Below are positions 1 to 5,814 of a DNA stretch of 5,814 bases, piece after piece; within the stretch, counting starts at the first letter, position 1, and every line of letters starts with the position of its first letter. A model generated the notes under the pieces. The model saw only the letters and a list, made by a program, of their open reading frames with translations, did no database searches and was not told the DNA's origin. The stretch lies in contig JARFQS010000133.1 of the NCBI GenBank assembly GCA_029287645.1, forward strand, positions 1-5,814. Reading direction: 5' to 3'. Both the position numbers and the translations under genes were made by a program. Source of the DNA: Thermoanaerobaculia bacterium. Lineage in GTDB: Bacteria; Acidobacteriota; Thermoanaerobaculia; Multivoradales; JAHEKO01.

Positions 1-326
1 TGCTGCTCGAGGCGATGGCGGTCGGCCTGCCCTGCGTGTCGACGCCGGTCAACGGTGTCGCCGAGATCGTCGAAGACGGAAAGACGGGTCTGCTGGTTCC
101 GGTCGAGGATTCCGAATCGCTCGCTGAGGCGATTTCGTCCCTGGCTGCCGATCCGGCTCGCCGTCGAGTGATGGCCGCGGCGGGCCGTGCGCGGGTCGAA
201 GAGCGATTCGATATCCGACGCAACGTCGCCCAGCTGCGCGAGTGGATGCGGCAGGCAGCGAGCACGGCGGTCGAGCCGGCCAAGCCCGCCACCACCATGG
301 CCTTCACGACCAGGGGTGCCGGCTGA
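1..326 (+). CDS. GT4-family glycosyltransferase, C-terminal fragment (5' end outside window)
   Basis: Cytoplasmic retaining glycosyltransferase of the GT4 / Glycos_transf_1 type, which moves a sugar from a nucleotide-sugar donor to a growing glycan. Only the last 107 codons are present; the reading frame begins at base 3 and stops at the TGA of 324-326. The visible part opens with LLEAMAVGLPCVST, in which the Glu (bases 9-11) fits the second Glu of the GT4 E-x7-E donor-binding motif. It continues with the typical NGVAEIVEDGKTGLLV segment (bases 51-98) and an Ala/Arg-rich helix ending near REWMR (about base 252). The last 24 or so residues are a low-complexity Ala/Thr/Pro tail without a recognised fold. 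The stop overlaps the ATG of the next gene by one base, so the two are probably translated together. The fold assignment is firm; donor and acceptor sugars cannot be read from this fragment. Confidence 0.93.
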   Translation, partial: LLEAMAVGLPCVSTPVNGVAEIVEDGKTGLLVPVEDSESLAEAISSLAADPARRRVMAAAGRARVEERFDIRRNVAQLREWMRQAASTAVEPAKPATTMAFTTRGAG

Positions 327-1603
327 TGCGAATCGCCTACCTCTGTGCCGATCGCGGGATTCCGGTCTGGGGCACCAAGGGTGCCTCGATTCACGTTCGA
401 TCGGTGGCACAGTCGCTCAGCGAGAGGGGGCACCAGGTCGACGTATTGGCCATGCGAGCCGGTGAGGAACCGCCAACCGGCTTCGAGCCTCGGACCTTCG
501 AAGTGCCCTTCGATCGGACCCTGAAATCTCTGCGGCGGTCGATCGAGGACACTCCGGATCGGACCCTCTCCAACGAGCTCTACAGCCTACTGCTCAACTC
601 GTCGATCCACGACGGGCTGGTCGCTCTGGAAGAAGAGGCGGAGATAGAGGCGATCTACGAGCGCTACAGCCTCTGGTCGATCGCCGGGCTGCGGTTCGCC
701 CGCTCTCGGCAGATTCCCTTCCTCCTCGAAGTCAATGCTCCACTGGTCGAGGAGCAGGAGACCTATCGGCAGTTACGGCTCAGGGAGGCGGCTGAGGGCA
801 TCGAGCGCTTCCTGTTCCAGGAGGCCGACGCCATCTTCGTGCCCTCCGAGGAGCTCGAGCAGTACATCGTCTCGCGGGTCGGCGATCGCCGTCGGCTCTA
901 TGTGACGCCCAACGGTGTCGATGTTGCTCGATTCGCGGGCGGACGGGGAGCAGACGTCAGTGGAGATTCCCCGGGGGTTGACCGGTTCGATGTGGCCTTC
1001 GTCGGAAGCCTCAAGCCCTGGCACGGGGTCGGCGTGCTGTTGCGGGCCTTTGAAGGGGTCAGAGAGGCGATCCCCGGAGCCCGGCTGCTGATCGTCGGCG
1101 ACGGGCCGGGGCGCCCGGAAATCGAGCAGTCGAGAGCCCGATTCGGCGAGGAGGCGGTTCTGCTGGCCGGGGCGGTACCCCACAGCGAGATCCCCTTGTG
1201 GCTCGAGCGGGCCGATGTCGGGGTGGCTCCCTATCCCGAGCTCGAGGACTTCTACTTCTCACCGCTGAAGGTTGTCGAGTACATGGCTGCCGGATTGCCG
1301 GTGGTGGCCAGCTCGGTGGGCCAGCTTCGCGATCTGGTCCAGGACGGCAAGACCGGCCTGCTGGTTCGCCCAGGCGATGCCGAGTCGCTGGCGTCGGCGC
1401 TAGTGAGTCTGGCCGAGGATCGGAGGCTGCGACTTCGGATGGGGCGCCGAGCGAGAGAGCGGGCAGAACGTCGCCACGACTGGAGTCGGGTGACGGACCG
1501 TATCGAGAAGGTCCTCGCTCACCTCCATCGGGGGTCTGCACCGGGGCTCGGAGAGGCAGGCGACGGGTTCGAAGGCCAGATGTTGAACGGAGGTCTGCGA
1601 TGA
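326..1603 (+). CDS. GT4-family glycosyltransferase (425 aa)
   Basis: Complete GT-B fold glycosyltransferase, expected in the cytoplasm or at the inner membrane face, adding a sugar to a surface-glycan intermediate. The N-terminal domain (about 1-190) carries the Gly-rich loop GTKGASIHVR at 16-25, followed by NAPLVEEQ from 137. The interdomain VTPNGVD lies at 193-199. The C-terminal donor domain has VGSLKPWHG (226-234, with Lys230 where a phosphate-binding base is usual), IVGDGPG (256-262), then YFSPLKVVEYMAAG around Glu318 and DGKTGLLV. The first Glu of the usual E-x7-E pair appears to be Tyr310, a form I associate with the FSPLK subfamily. The ATG at 326 is chosen because the fold begins at MRIAYLCADRG; the frame stays open back to a GTG at 242, but that would add residues overlapping the upstream gene. 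A weak AGGGG lies at 312-316. The end overlaps the next gene by 4 nt. Sugar specificity is unknown. Confidence 0.95.
   Translation: MRIAYLCADRGIPVWGTKGASIHVRSVAQSLSERGHQVDVLAMRAGEEPPTGFEPRTFEVPFDRTLKSLRRSIEDTPDRTLSNELYSLLLNSSIHDGLVALEEEAEIEAIYERYSLWSIAGLRFARSRQIPFLLEVNAPLVEEQETYRQLRLREAAEGIERFLFQEADAIFVPSEELEQYIVSRVGDRRRLYVTPNGVDVARFAGGRGADVSGDSPGVDRFDVAFVGSLKPWHGVGVLLRAFEGVREAIPGARLLIVGDGPGRPEIEQSRARFGEEAVLLAGAVPHSEIPLWLERADVGVAPYPELEDFYFSPLKVVEYMAAGLPVVASSVGQLRDLVQDGKTGLLVRPGDAESLASALVSLAEDRRLRLRMGRRARERAERRHDWSRVTDRIEKVLAHLHRGSAPGLGEAGDGFEGQMLNGGLR
1589..1593 (+). promoter_or_regulatory. Ribosome binding site of the ABC exporter gene
   Basis: GGAGG six bases before the ATG at 1600. It supports 1600 as the start although the frame is open back to before 1200. 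The site lies inside the 3' end of the preceding glycosyltransferase gene, consistent with coupled translation. Confidence 0.85.
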
Positions 1604-3501
1604 AGATCGCGATCCAATCCCGCTTCTCGGAACTGCGCTGGAGCCGGATTCGGCAGCTCTGGCGTCTATTCCTGCCCCACGTGCGTGACAACCGTAGAAC
1701 TCTACTGCTGGCCGCGCTCGCCGGCTTCGGAGCGATGTTCATGCGAATCCTGCGGCCCTGGCCGCTGAAGGTGATCTTCGACCTGGTGCTGGTGCCGACC
1801 GAGGCGGCGTCCGAGAGTCGGCTGCTCGGGGTCCTCGCCGGATGGTCTTCGGGTGCGCTGATCGCCGGGGCGTGTGCTTCGCTGCTGGTGATCTCCCTGT
1901 TGTGGGGTCTCTTCGCATCTCGCCAGGCCTACCTGACGGCGCTGTCGGGTCAGGGCATGGTTTTCGCTCTCCGACGACAGGTCTATGCCCACCTCCAGAG
2001 ACTCTCGTTGGGATTCCACCAGCGCCGCAAGCGGGGTGACCTGGTGATGCGGCTGACCGGGGACATCAACATGCTGCGGGACATGCTGGCAGATGCGCTG
2101 CTGCTGGGCGTCAGTGAGGGGCTGGTCCTGATCTCCATGCTCGTCGTCATGACCGTGATGAACTGGCGACTGACCCTGGTGGCGCTCGTTATCCTGCCGC
2201 TCGTTGCCCTGACCACCCTTTCGTTCTCTGTGAAGATCCGGGAAGCAGCACGGCATCAGCGCAAGCGGGAAGGAAGAGTCGCGGCGATGGTCGGAGAGAT
2301 GCTGCGTAGCGTTCACCTCATCCAGGCCTTCGGGCGGGAGAGGTATCAAGACAAGAAGTTCCGCCGCAGCAACAAGAAGAGCCTCAACGCAGGCCTTCGA
2401 ACGACCCGCCTCGAGGCCAGCATGTCCCGCTCGGTCGAGGTCCTGCTCGCCGCCGGCACGTCCGGTGTGCTCTGGTTCGGTGTGCATCAGGTCAAGGCTG
2501 GGTTGCTGACCCCGGGTGATCTCCTGGTCTTCATCGCCTATCTGGGCAGCAGCTATCGACCGATGCGGAAGCTGGCCAGGGTCTCGAGCCGCATGTCCAA
2601 GGCGGTGGTCTGCGGTGAGAGGGTTTCGGAGGTGCTGATGTCGGCGCCTGAGGTCTCCGATCGCCCCGATGCGAAGAAGGCGCGCAATCTCAAAGGCGCC
2701 TTGCGACTGGATCGCGTGAAGTTCACCTATCCGGGTGGCGCTCGGGCCCTACGAAGACTGAGCTTCCAGGTCGCTCCTGGTGAGTTCGTCGGCATCGTGG
2801 GGCCGAGCGGATCGGGCAAATCGACGCTTCTCGCCCTGTTGATGCGTCTCTACGATCCGCGAGGAGGCAGGATCCGGCTCGACGGTCGGGACCTCCGCAA
2901 GTACCGAGTCCGGTCGTTGCGCGAACAGATCAGTGTGGTTCTCCAGGAACCGGTGCTCTTCGGCGCTACGGTTCGCGAGAACCTCGCCTTCGGTCGGCTG
3001 GACGCGGATGACGAGGAGATCGAGAGCTGTGCCCGGTTGGCGAACGCCCACGAGTTCATCTGCGAACTGTCGGAGGGCTACGACACGGCGATGGCCGAGG
3101 CGGGAGCGTCCCTGTCTCTGGGTCAGCGTCAGCGCCTCTCGATCGCACGCGCCTTCCTGCGAGACTCGCCGATTCTTCTGCTCGACGAGCCGACGAACAG
3201 CCTCGATGCCACAACCGAGTTCGAGATCGAGAGCGTGTTGCGGCAACTGATGAGAGGCCGGACGACGCTGATGGTGGCTCACAAGTTGTCCGCGGTCCGC
3301 GACGCGGATCGAATCGTCGTCATGAAGCGGGGCCGGGTCCTCGAGATGGGTACCCATGACGAGTTGATGGATCGGGGAGGGTGGTACGCACGAAACTACC
3401 GGCTTCAGCGTGGCAAGGAGCGCCCCTGGTACAAGGTCTCCTCGGACTCTGAGAAAGCCGCCGAGGTCGTGCCGTTCAGGGTCGGAGGTGCGACAGGTTG
3501 A
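1600..3501 (+). CDS. ABC exporter half-transporter, fused permease and ATPase (633 aa, MsbA/PglK-like architecture)
   Basis: Inner-membrane ABC exporter subunit expected to work as a homodimer; in this context a lipid-linked glycan or glycolipid is the most likely cargo (inference). The membrane domain has six hydrophobic segments at roughly 34-51, 85-105, 168-187, 191-210, 279-295 and 303-320. The cytoplasmic coupling-loop signature GFHQRRKRGDLVMRLTGD follows the second. The ATPase domain has A-loop Tyr377, Walker A GPSGSGKST (401-409, Lys407), Q-loop Gln449, signature LSLGQ (505-509), Walker B ILLLDE (525-530, catalytic Glu530) and H-loop His561, so it should hydrolyse ATP. The signature has Leu507 where the consensus LSGGQ has Gly. 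The order TMD-NBD and the length fit the exporter family; there is no separate Wzm/Wzt pair. About 40 residues follow the last ATPase helix with no known domain. It overlaps its neighbours by 4 nt on both sides. Peptide or drug export cannot be excluded on sequence alone. Confidence 0.96.
   Translation: MKIAIQSRFSELRWSRIRQLWRLFLPHVRDNRRTLLLAALAGFGAMFMRILRPWPLKVIFDLVLVPTEAASESRLLGVLAGWSSGALIAGACASLLVISLLWGLFASRQAYLTALSGQGMVFALRRQVYAHLQRLSLGFHQRRKRGDLVMRLTGDINMLRDMLADALLLGVSEGLVLISMLVVMTVMNWRLTLVALVILPLVALTTLSFSVKIREAARHQRKREGRVAAMVGEMLRSVHLIQAFGRERYQDKKFRRSNKKSLNAGLRTTRLEASMSRSVEVLLAAGTSGVLWFGVHQVKAGLLTPGDLLVFIAYLGSSYRPMRKLARVSSRMSKAVVCGERVSEVLMSAPEVSDRPDAKKARNLKGALRLDRVKFTYPGGARALRRLSFQVAPGEFVGIVGPSGSGKSTLLALLMRLYDPRGGRIRLDGRDLRKYRVRSLREQISVVLQEPVLFGATVRENLAFGRLDADDEEIESCARLANAHEFICELSEGYDTAMAEAGASLSLGQRQRLSIARAFLRDSPILLLDEPTNSLDATTEFEIESVLRQLMRGRTTLMVAHKLSAVRDADRIVVMKRGRVLEMGTHDELMDRGGWYARNYRLQRGKERPWYKVSSDSEKAAEVVPFRVGGATG
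3484..3488 (+). promoter_or_regulatory. Ribosome binding site supporting the TTG start of the phosphotransferase gene
   Basis: GGAGG nine bases before TTG 3498. There is no ATG in this frame until 3660, so this site is the main argument for the TTG start, together with the TTGA overlap with the exporter stop codon. Confidence 0.7.
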
Positions 3502-4805
3502 GAGCTTCTGGACAGGGTGCTGCTTTAGCCGGGCCTTGGTGGGTCTCGGAGCGAGCCACCGGCCCGGTGACCGAGCCGGAGGTGGTCTCGGGATCACTGA
3601 AGCGGGCCCAGATCGAAGGTGCCCAGTCGGCTGTGCTGGAGCTGGAGAAGGGCTGGCCGATGCCGAAGGTGCCCTTGATGCTGCTCTTCAGAGACACCAG
3701 AGATTCGAGTGGGCCCCCCAGATGGTGGACCTTGCATGTCGTGAGCGAGGGCCGCCTGCCCTATCCCCTGCGTGTAGGCCTCCAACAGCAGCGCGCAACG
3801 CATTTGGAAGAGCTCGGCGCGGTTGTTCAAAAGTTCCCTGACGATCTGCTGCTGAATGGGGTGGCGGAAGCGACAGATGCCAGAGCCGCCCTGCCGATCG
3901 TCTCCAGCGCCCTACCGGTGGAGGCCGGGGCTTTCGATGCCCTCGAAGCAGAGGTGCTCACCTACAAGCCCGGTCGACGATTGACGATTCGTTACCGACT
4001 GCATTGGTCCGCGGACGTGACGACCACGGTTTACGGAAAGTGCTTTCCGGGCGGGGTCGACGAGCAGATCTCCGGGGTCACTGAGGCTCTACAAGACCAT
4101 GTGATCCGAGATCAACCGGCAGCCCTTCGACTCCCCAGGGTGGTAGGCAGGGTCAGTAGGTGGAACATGCTGCTCTGGAAGAGCCGTCCAGGCGTCTCGG
4201 TACATGATCTCCTTGGAACGGAAAGGTCCGAGAAGGCAGTCGAGATCGCCGGGCAGTGTCTGGCGGAACTGCATCGCAGCTCGATCGACTGGCCGCGGGT
4301 GCACGATCGATCGAGAGAGATCGAGACGTTGCGAGCGTGGATCAAGGCGGTGGCGACCGCCGATGTCGTGGGGGGAGGCCGAATCTACCGGGCGTTTCAG
4401 CGGCTCATGGATTGGGAGCCGGACGAGGGTGATCTCGTTCCGTCACACCGGGACTTTTACGACAAGCAGCTGTTGATCGACGGGCGGCAGGGAAGTCTCC
4501 TCGATCTCGAGACCGCGACCCGGGCCGAGCCCGAGCTCGATGCCGCGAACTTCCTTGCTCATCTGGAGCTGCGAGTTCTCCAGGGGCGGAGGTTTGGAAG
4601 TAGCGGACTGACCGGAAGGTTCATCGACAGCTACACCGATGCTCGAAGCGAGCTGCACCAAGAGCGCCTTCTCTGGTACCGCGCCAGCACTCTGCTGAGG
4701 CTGTCTTGTGTCTATTTCTTTCGAACGAAATCACGCGAACTTGCGGATCGATTGCTGGTGGAGGCCTGTGAGGCCCTCGGCGAGGATCGGTTCACGATGA
4801 ACTGA
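3498..4805 (+). CDS. APH-fold phosphotransferase (small-molecule kinase-like, 435 aa)
   Basis: Cytoplasmic protein with the aminoglycoside-phosphotransferase / choline-kinase fold, expected to transfer the ATP gamma-phosphate to a hydroxyl. Visible elements in order: N-lobe strands with YKPGRR (156-161) and YGK (Lys181, probable ATP-phosphate lysine), hinge-like LLWKSRPG (225-232), helix LAELHR (255-260), catalytic loop HRDFYDKQ (317-324, Asp319 as base), metal-binding DLE (Asp336, Glu338), then ELDAANFLAHL (346-356), which matches the family's structural Asp region. The metal-site Asn of the classic HGDxxxxN loop is Gln324. I recall related HRD-x-HDKQ loops in some bacterial family members, so activity is plausible. 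The first 130 or so residues are not recognised. The TTG start at 3498 overlaps the exporter stop (TTGA); the next in-frame ATG (3660) would remove 54 residues. In this glycan operon the substrate may be a sugar, a lipid-linked sugar or a polyol (inference); resistance to aminoglycosides is not suggested by the context. Confidence 0.87.
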   Translation: MRASGQGAALAGPWWVSERATGPVTEPEVVSGSLKRAQIEGAQSAVLELEKGWPMPKVPLMLLFRDTRDSSGPPRWWTLHVVSEGRLPYPLRVGLQQQRATHLEELGAVVQKFPDDLLLNGVAEATDARAALPIVSSALPVEAGAFDALEAEVLTYKPGRRLTIRYRLHWSADVTTTVYGKCFPGGVDEQISGVTEALQDHVIRDQPAALRLPRVVGRVSRWNMLLWKSRPGVSVHDLLGTERSEKAVEIAGQCLAELHRSSIDWPRVHDRSREIETLRAWIKAVATADVVGGGRIYRAFQRLMDWEPDEGDLVPSHRDFYDKQLLIDGRQGSLLDLETATRAEPELDAANFLAHLELRVLQGRRFGSSGLTGRFIDSYTDARSELHQERLLWYRASTLLRLSCVYFFRTKSRELADRLLVEACEALGEDRFTMN

Positions 4806-4807
4806 GG
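4804..4807 (+). promoter_or_regulatory. Ribosome binding site deciding the ATG start of the beta-barrel gene
   Basis: GAGG within GAGGTGA (4804-4810), five bases before ATG 4813. A GTG at 4807 is also in frame, but it overlaps this site and has no Shine-Dalgarno sequence of its own upstream, so ATG 4813 is preferred. The site overlaps the TGA of the phosphotransferase gene. Confidence 0.75.
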
Positions 4808-4812
4808 TGACG

Positions 4813-5721
4813 ATGATCGAAAACATCAAGAGGGCATGGCTGGTCCCCCTTCTCGCGCTGATGATCGGTGACCCCGCCGTCGCAGCTGACGAGAAGGACT
4901 GGTACCTGGAACTGGAGGCCATGCCCGGGTACCACAGCAACTACTTCTTCCGGGGTGGAAGTGCCCCCGCTCCCGACACCTATCTCTTTTCGCTTTATGC
5001 GCTGGGCGAGAAGGAGAAGAAGTCGGGTAAGGGAAAGTTCACGTTCGGTTGGGATGTCGGGCAGGTGTGGGTCTTGGACATCGACAATGCCGACTACTTC
5101 GATTTCAACGTGGGGCTCGAGTATCAAAGAGGCGCCAGTAAGTGGCAGGGCGAGTTCTTTCATCGACCGAATCAGGTGTTCGAGGAAGAAGGTACGGGAG
5201 TCTTCTACGATCTGACCGGAGTCGAGTTGGGCCTTCGACAGGGTCTGCGCCCGGGGCTTTGGGTGGGCTTCTCCTGGGAGTATGAACTGCAGGACTACGA
5301 TCGCGTAGAGGACCTGAGAGATGCCAACGTCAACTCCTTCGATCTCAGCCTGCGCTATCCCCTCAGTGAGCTCTGGGGCCTGCGAGGGACACTGGTCTAC
5401 GAGGCCAAGGACGCCAATGCTGGACGATACTCGAACAACGGAATAGGAGCGGCGTTGGCCCTCGAGGGACAACCGAGCGATCGCGTCCAGCTGTTCATGC
5501 GCTACAAGTACCGCCAACGCGACTACGACGACGCCCAGCCAGGTGACCGCAACTTCGAACGAGAGGACGACGTGCAGGACATCATCTTCAACATCACATG
5601 GCGTTTCACCCAGAGTTGGGGCGTACGGTTGGAGAACTTCTACCGCACCGGATCGTCGACTCGCCCTGATCGGAACTACAGTGGCAACAGGATCTACGCG
5701 GGAATCGTCTATCGACTCTGA
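4813..5721 (+). CDS. Outer-membrane beta-barrel protein with signal peptide (302 aa)
   Basis: Probable integral outer-membrane protein. The N-terminus is a Sec signal peptide: Lys6/Arg7, hydrophobic core at 8-19, and AVA-A around 22-25, with cleavage likely after Ala24. The mature part of about 278 residues is rich in Tyr, Phe, Trp, Asp and Asn. It shows alternating amphipathic strands split by charged turns, for example WYLELEAMPGYHSNYF, KFTFGWDVGQVWVLD, LWVGFSWEYELQDY, VQLFMRYKYRQRDY and IIFNITWRF. I count about 14 candidate strands. The end, RIYAGIVYRL, has the spacing of a BAM-recognised last strand (Tyr at -3, Ile at -5, Ala at -7), but the final residue is Leu instead of Phe/Trp. There is no lipobox Cys, POTRA-like region or periplasmic domain. 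Base composition is lower in GC than the flanking genes (near 50% in lines I counted), which may only reflect the amino-acid content. Placed between kinase and glycosyltransferase, a role in glycan export or surface attachment is inferred. The exact family is not recognised. Confidence 0.85.
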   Translation: MIENIKRAWLVPLLALMIGDPAVAADEKDWYLELEAMPGYHSNYFFRGGSAPAPDTYLFSLYALGEKEKKSGKGKFTFGWDVGQVWVLDIDNADYFDFNVGLEYQRGASKWQGEFFHRPNQVFEEEGTGVFYDLTGVELGLRQGLRPGLWVGFSWEYELQDYDRVEDLRDANVNSFDLSLRYPLSELWGLRGTLVYEAKDANAGRYSNNGIGAALALEGQPSDRVQLFMRYKYRQRDYDDAQPGDRNFEREDDVQDIIFNITWRFTQSWGVRLENFYRTGSSTRPDRNYSGNRIYAGIVYRL

Positions 5722-5727
5722 TTCGGC

Positions 5728-5731
5728 GAGG
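5728..5731 (+). promoter_or_regulatory. Ribosome binding site of the last, truncated gene
   Basis: GAGG five bases before ATG 5737, within a purine-rich GAGGAAGAG run. It lies in the 15-base gap after the beta-barrel stop codon and supports a real gene start close to the window edge. Confidence 0.7.
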
Positions 5732-5736
5732 AAGAG

Positions 5737-5814
5737 ATGCGCAAGAGAGTTGGACCCTCGAGAGTCGGCTATATCGTCAACGCCTATCCGGTAGTCTCGG
5801 AGACCTACCTAGTC
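5737..5814 (+). CDS. Probable GT4-type glycosyltransferase, N-terminal fragment (3' end outside window)
   Basis: The first 26 codons of a gene that runs off the right edge. It reads MRKRVGPSRVGYIVN followed by AYPVVSETYLV. A short beta-strand (VGYIV) followed by YP-x-x-SET (17-23) is typical of the N-terminus of GT-B glycosyltransferases from exopolysaccharide loci, which often read like YxxxxFPxxSETF. The start is set by ATG 5737 with GAGG five bases upstream and by its position 15 bases after the beta-barrel stop. This would make it the third glycosyltransferase of the cluster. With only 26 residues the family call rests on one motif, and donor and acceptor are unknown. Confidence 0.75.
   Translation, partial: MRKRVGPSRVGYIVNAYPVVSETYLV

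Noticed and set aside
242..325. In-frame GTG extension of the second glycosyltransferase
   Set aside because: It lies within the upstream gene and adds non-conserved residues before the typical first beta-strand MRIAYL.
1198..1599. In-frame open extension upstream of the ABC exporter start (would give a 767-residue protein)
   Set aside because: It overlaps 400 bases of the upstream glycosyltransferase, reads as Arg/Gly/Ser-rich low-complexity sequence, and the ATG at 1600 has a good GGAGG and begins the exporter family's N-terminus.
1702..2487. Long antisense open frame of 261 codons opposite the ABC exporter
   Set aside because: Gln/His/Arg/Pro-rich translation with no fold or motif. It is a common by-product of codon bias in a GC-rich gene whose sense strand has all ABC motifs.
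2749..3597. Long antisense open frame of 282 codons opposite the ATPase domain and the following gene start
   Set aside because: It spans two real sense genes, has no recognisable domain, and its composition is that of a reverse-strand shadow.
3498..4805. Aminoglycoside resistance gene
   Set aside because: Only the APH fold is shared. The catalytic loop differs from known resistance enzymes and the operon context is surface-glycan synthesis.
4792..5517. Antisense open frame of 241 codons opposite the beta-barrel gene
   Set aside because: The sense frame has a signal peptide, ribosome binding site and beta-strand pattern. The antisense translation is hydrophobic-rich but has no start signal or motif that I can support.
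5722..5736. Possible terminator or promoter between the barrel and the last glycosyltransferase
   Set aside because: The gap is only 15 bases, contains a ribosome binding site, and shows no hairpin or -10/-35 pattern.

Overview
The window is a dense, one-directional block of six co-directional genes on the + strand, with the first and last genes cut by the window edges. The sequence is GC-rich: about 60-70% in the lines I counted, lower inside the gene at 4813-5721. The last complete gene encodes a signal-peptide-bearing beta-barrel, so the host is most likely a Gram-negative (diderm) bacterium with a GC-rich genome. I cannot place it in a phylum from this sequence alone.

Layout: (1) 1-326, C-terminal end of a GT4 glycosyltransferase; (2) 326-1603, complete GT4 glycosyltransferase; (3) 1600-3501, complete single-chain ABC exporter half-transporter (membrane domain plus ATPase); (4) 3498-4805, APH/choline-kinase-fold phosphotransferase that very probably starts at TTG; (5) 4813-5721, outer-membrane beta-barrel protein with a signal peptide; (6) 5737-5814, first 26 codons of another glycosyltransferase. 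Junctions are overlaps of 1, 4 and 4 nt, then gaps of 7 and 15 nt. I see no room for an internal promoter or terminator, so this reads as the middle of one translationally coupled operon.

Taken together the genes look like part of a surface-glycan locus (exopolysaccharide, capsule-like or lipid-linked glycan). Glycosyltransferases would build the chain in the cytoplasm, the ABC exporter would move a lipid-linked intermediate across the inner membrane, the kinase-fold protein may phosphorylate a sugar or an acceptor, and the beta-barrel could act at the outer membrane in export or retention. The glycan, the exporter substrate and the kinase substrate are not determined by the sequence. No tRNA, rRNA, CRISPR array, insertion sequence, origin or sizeable intergenic region is present.
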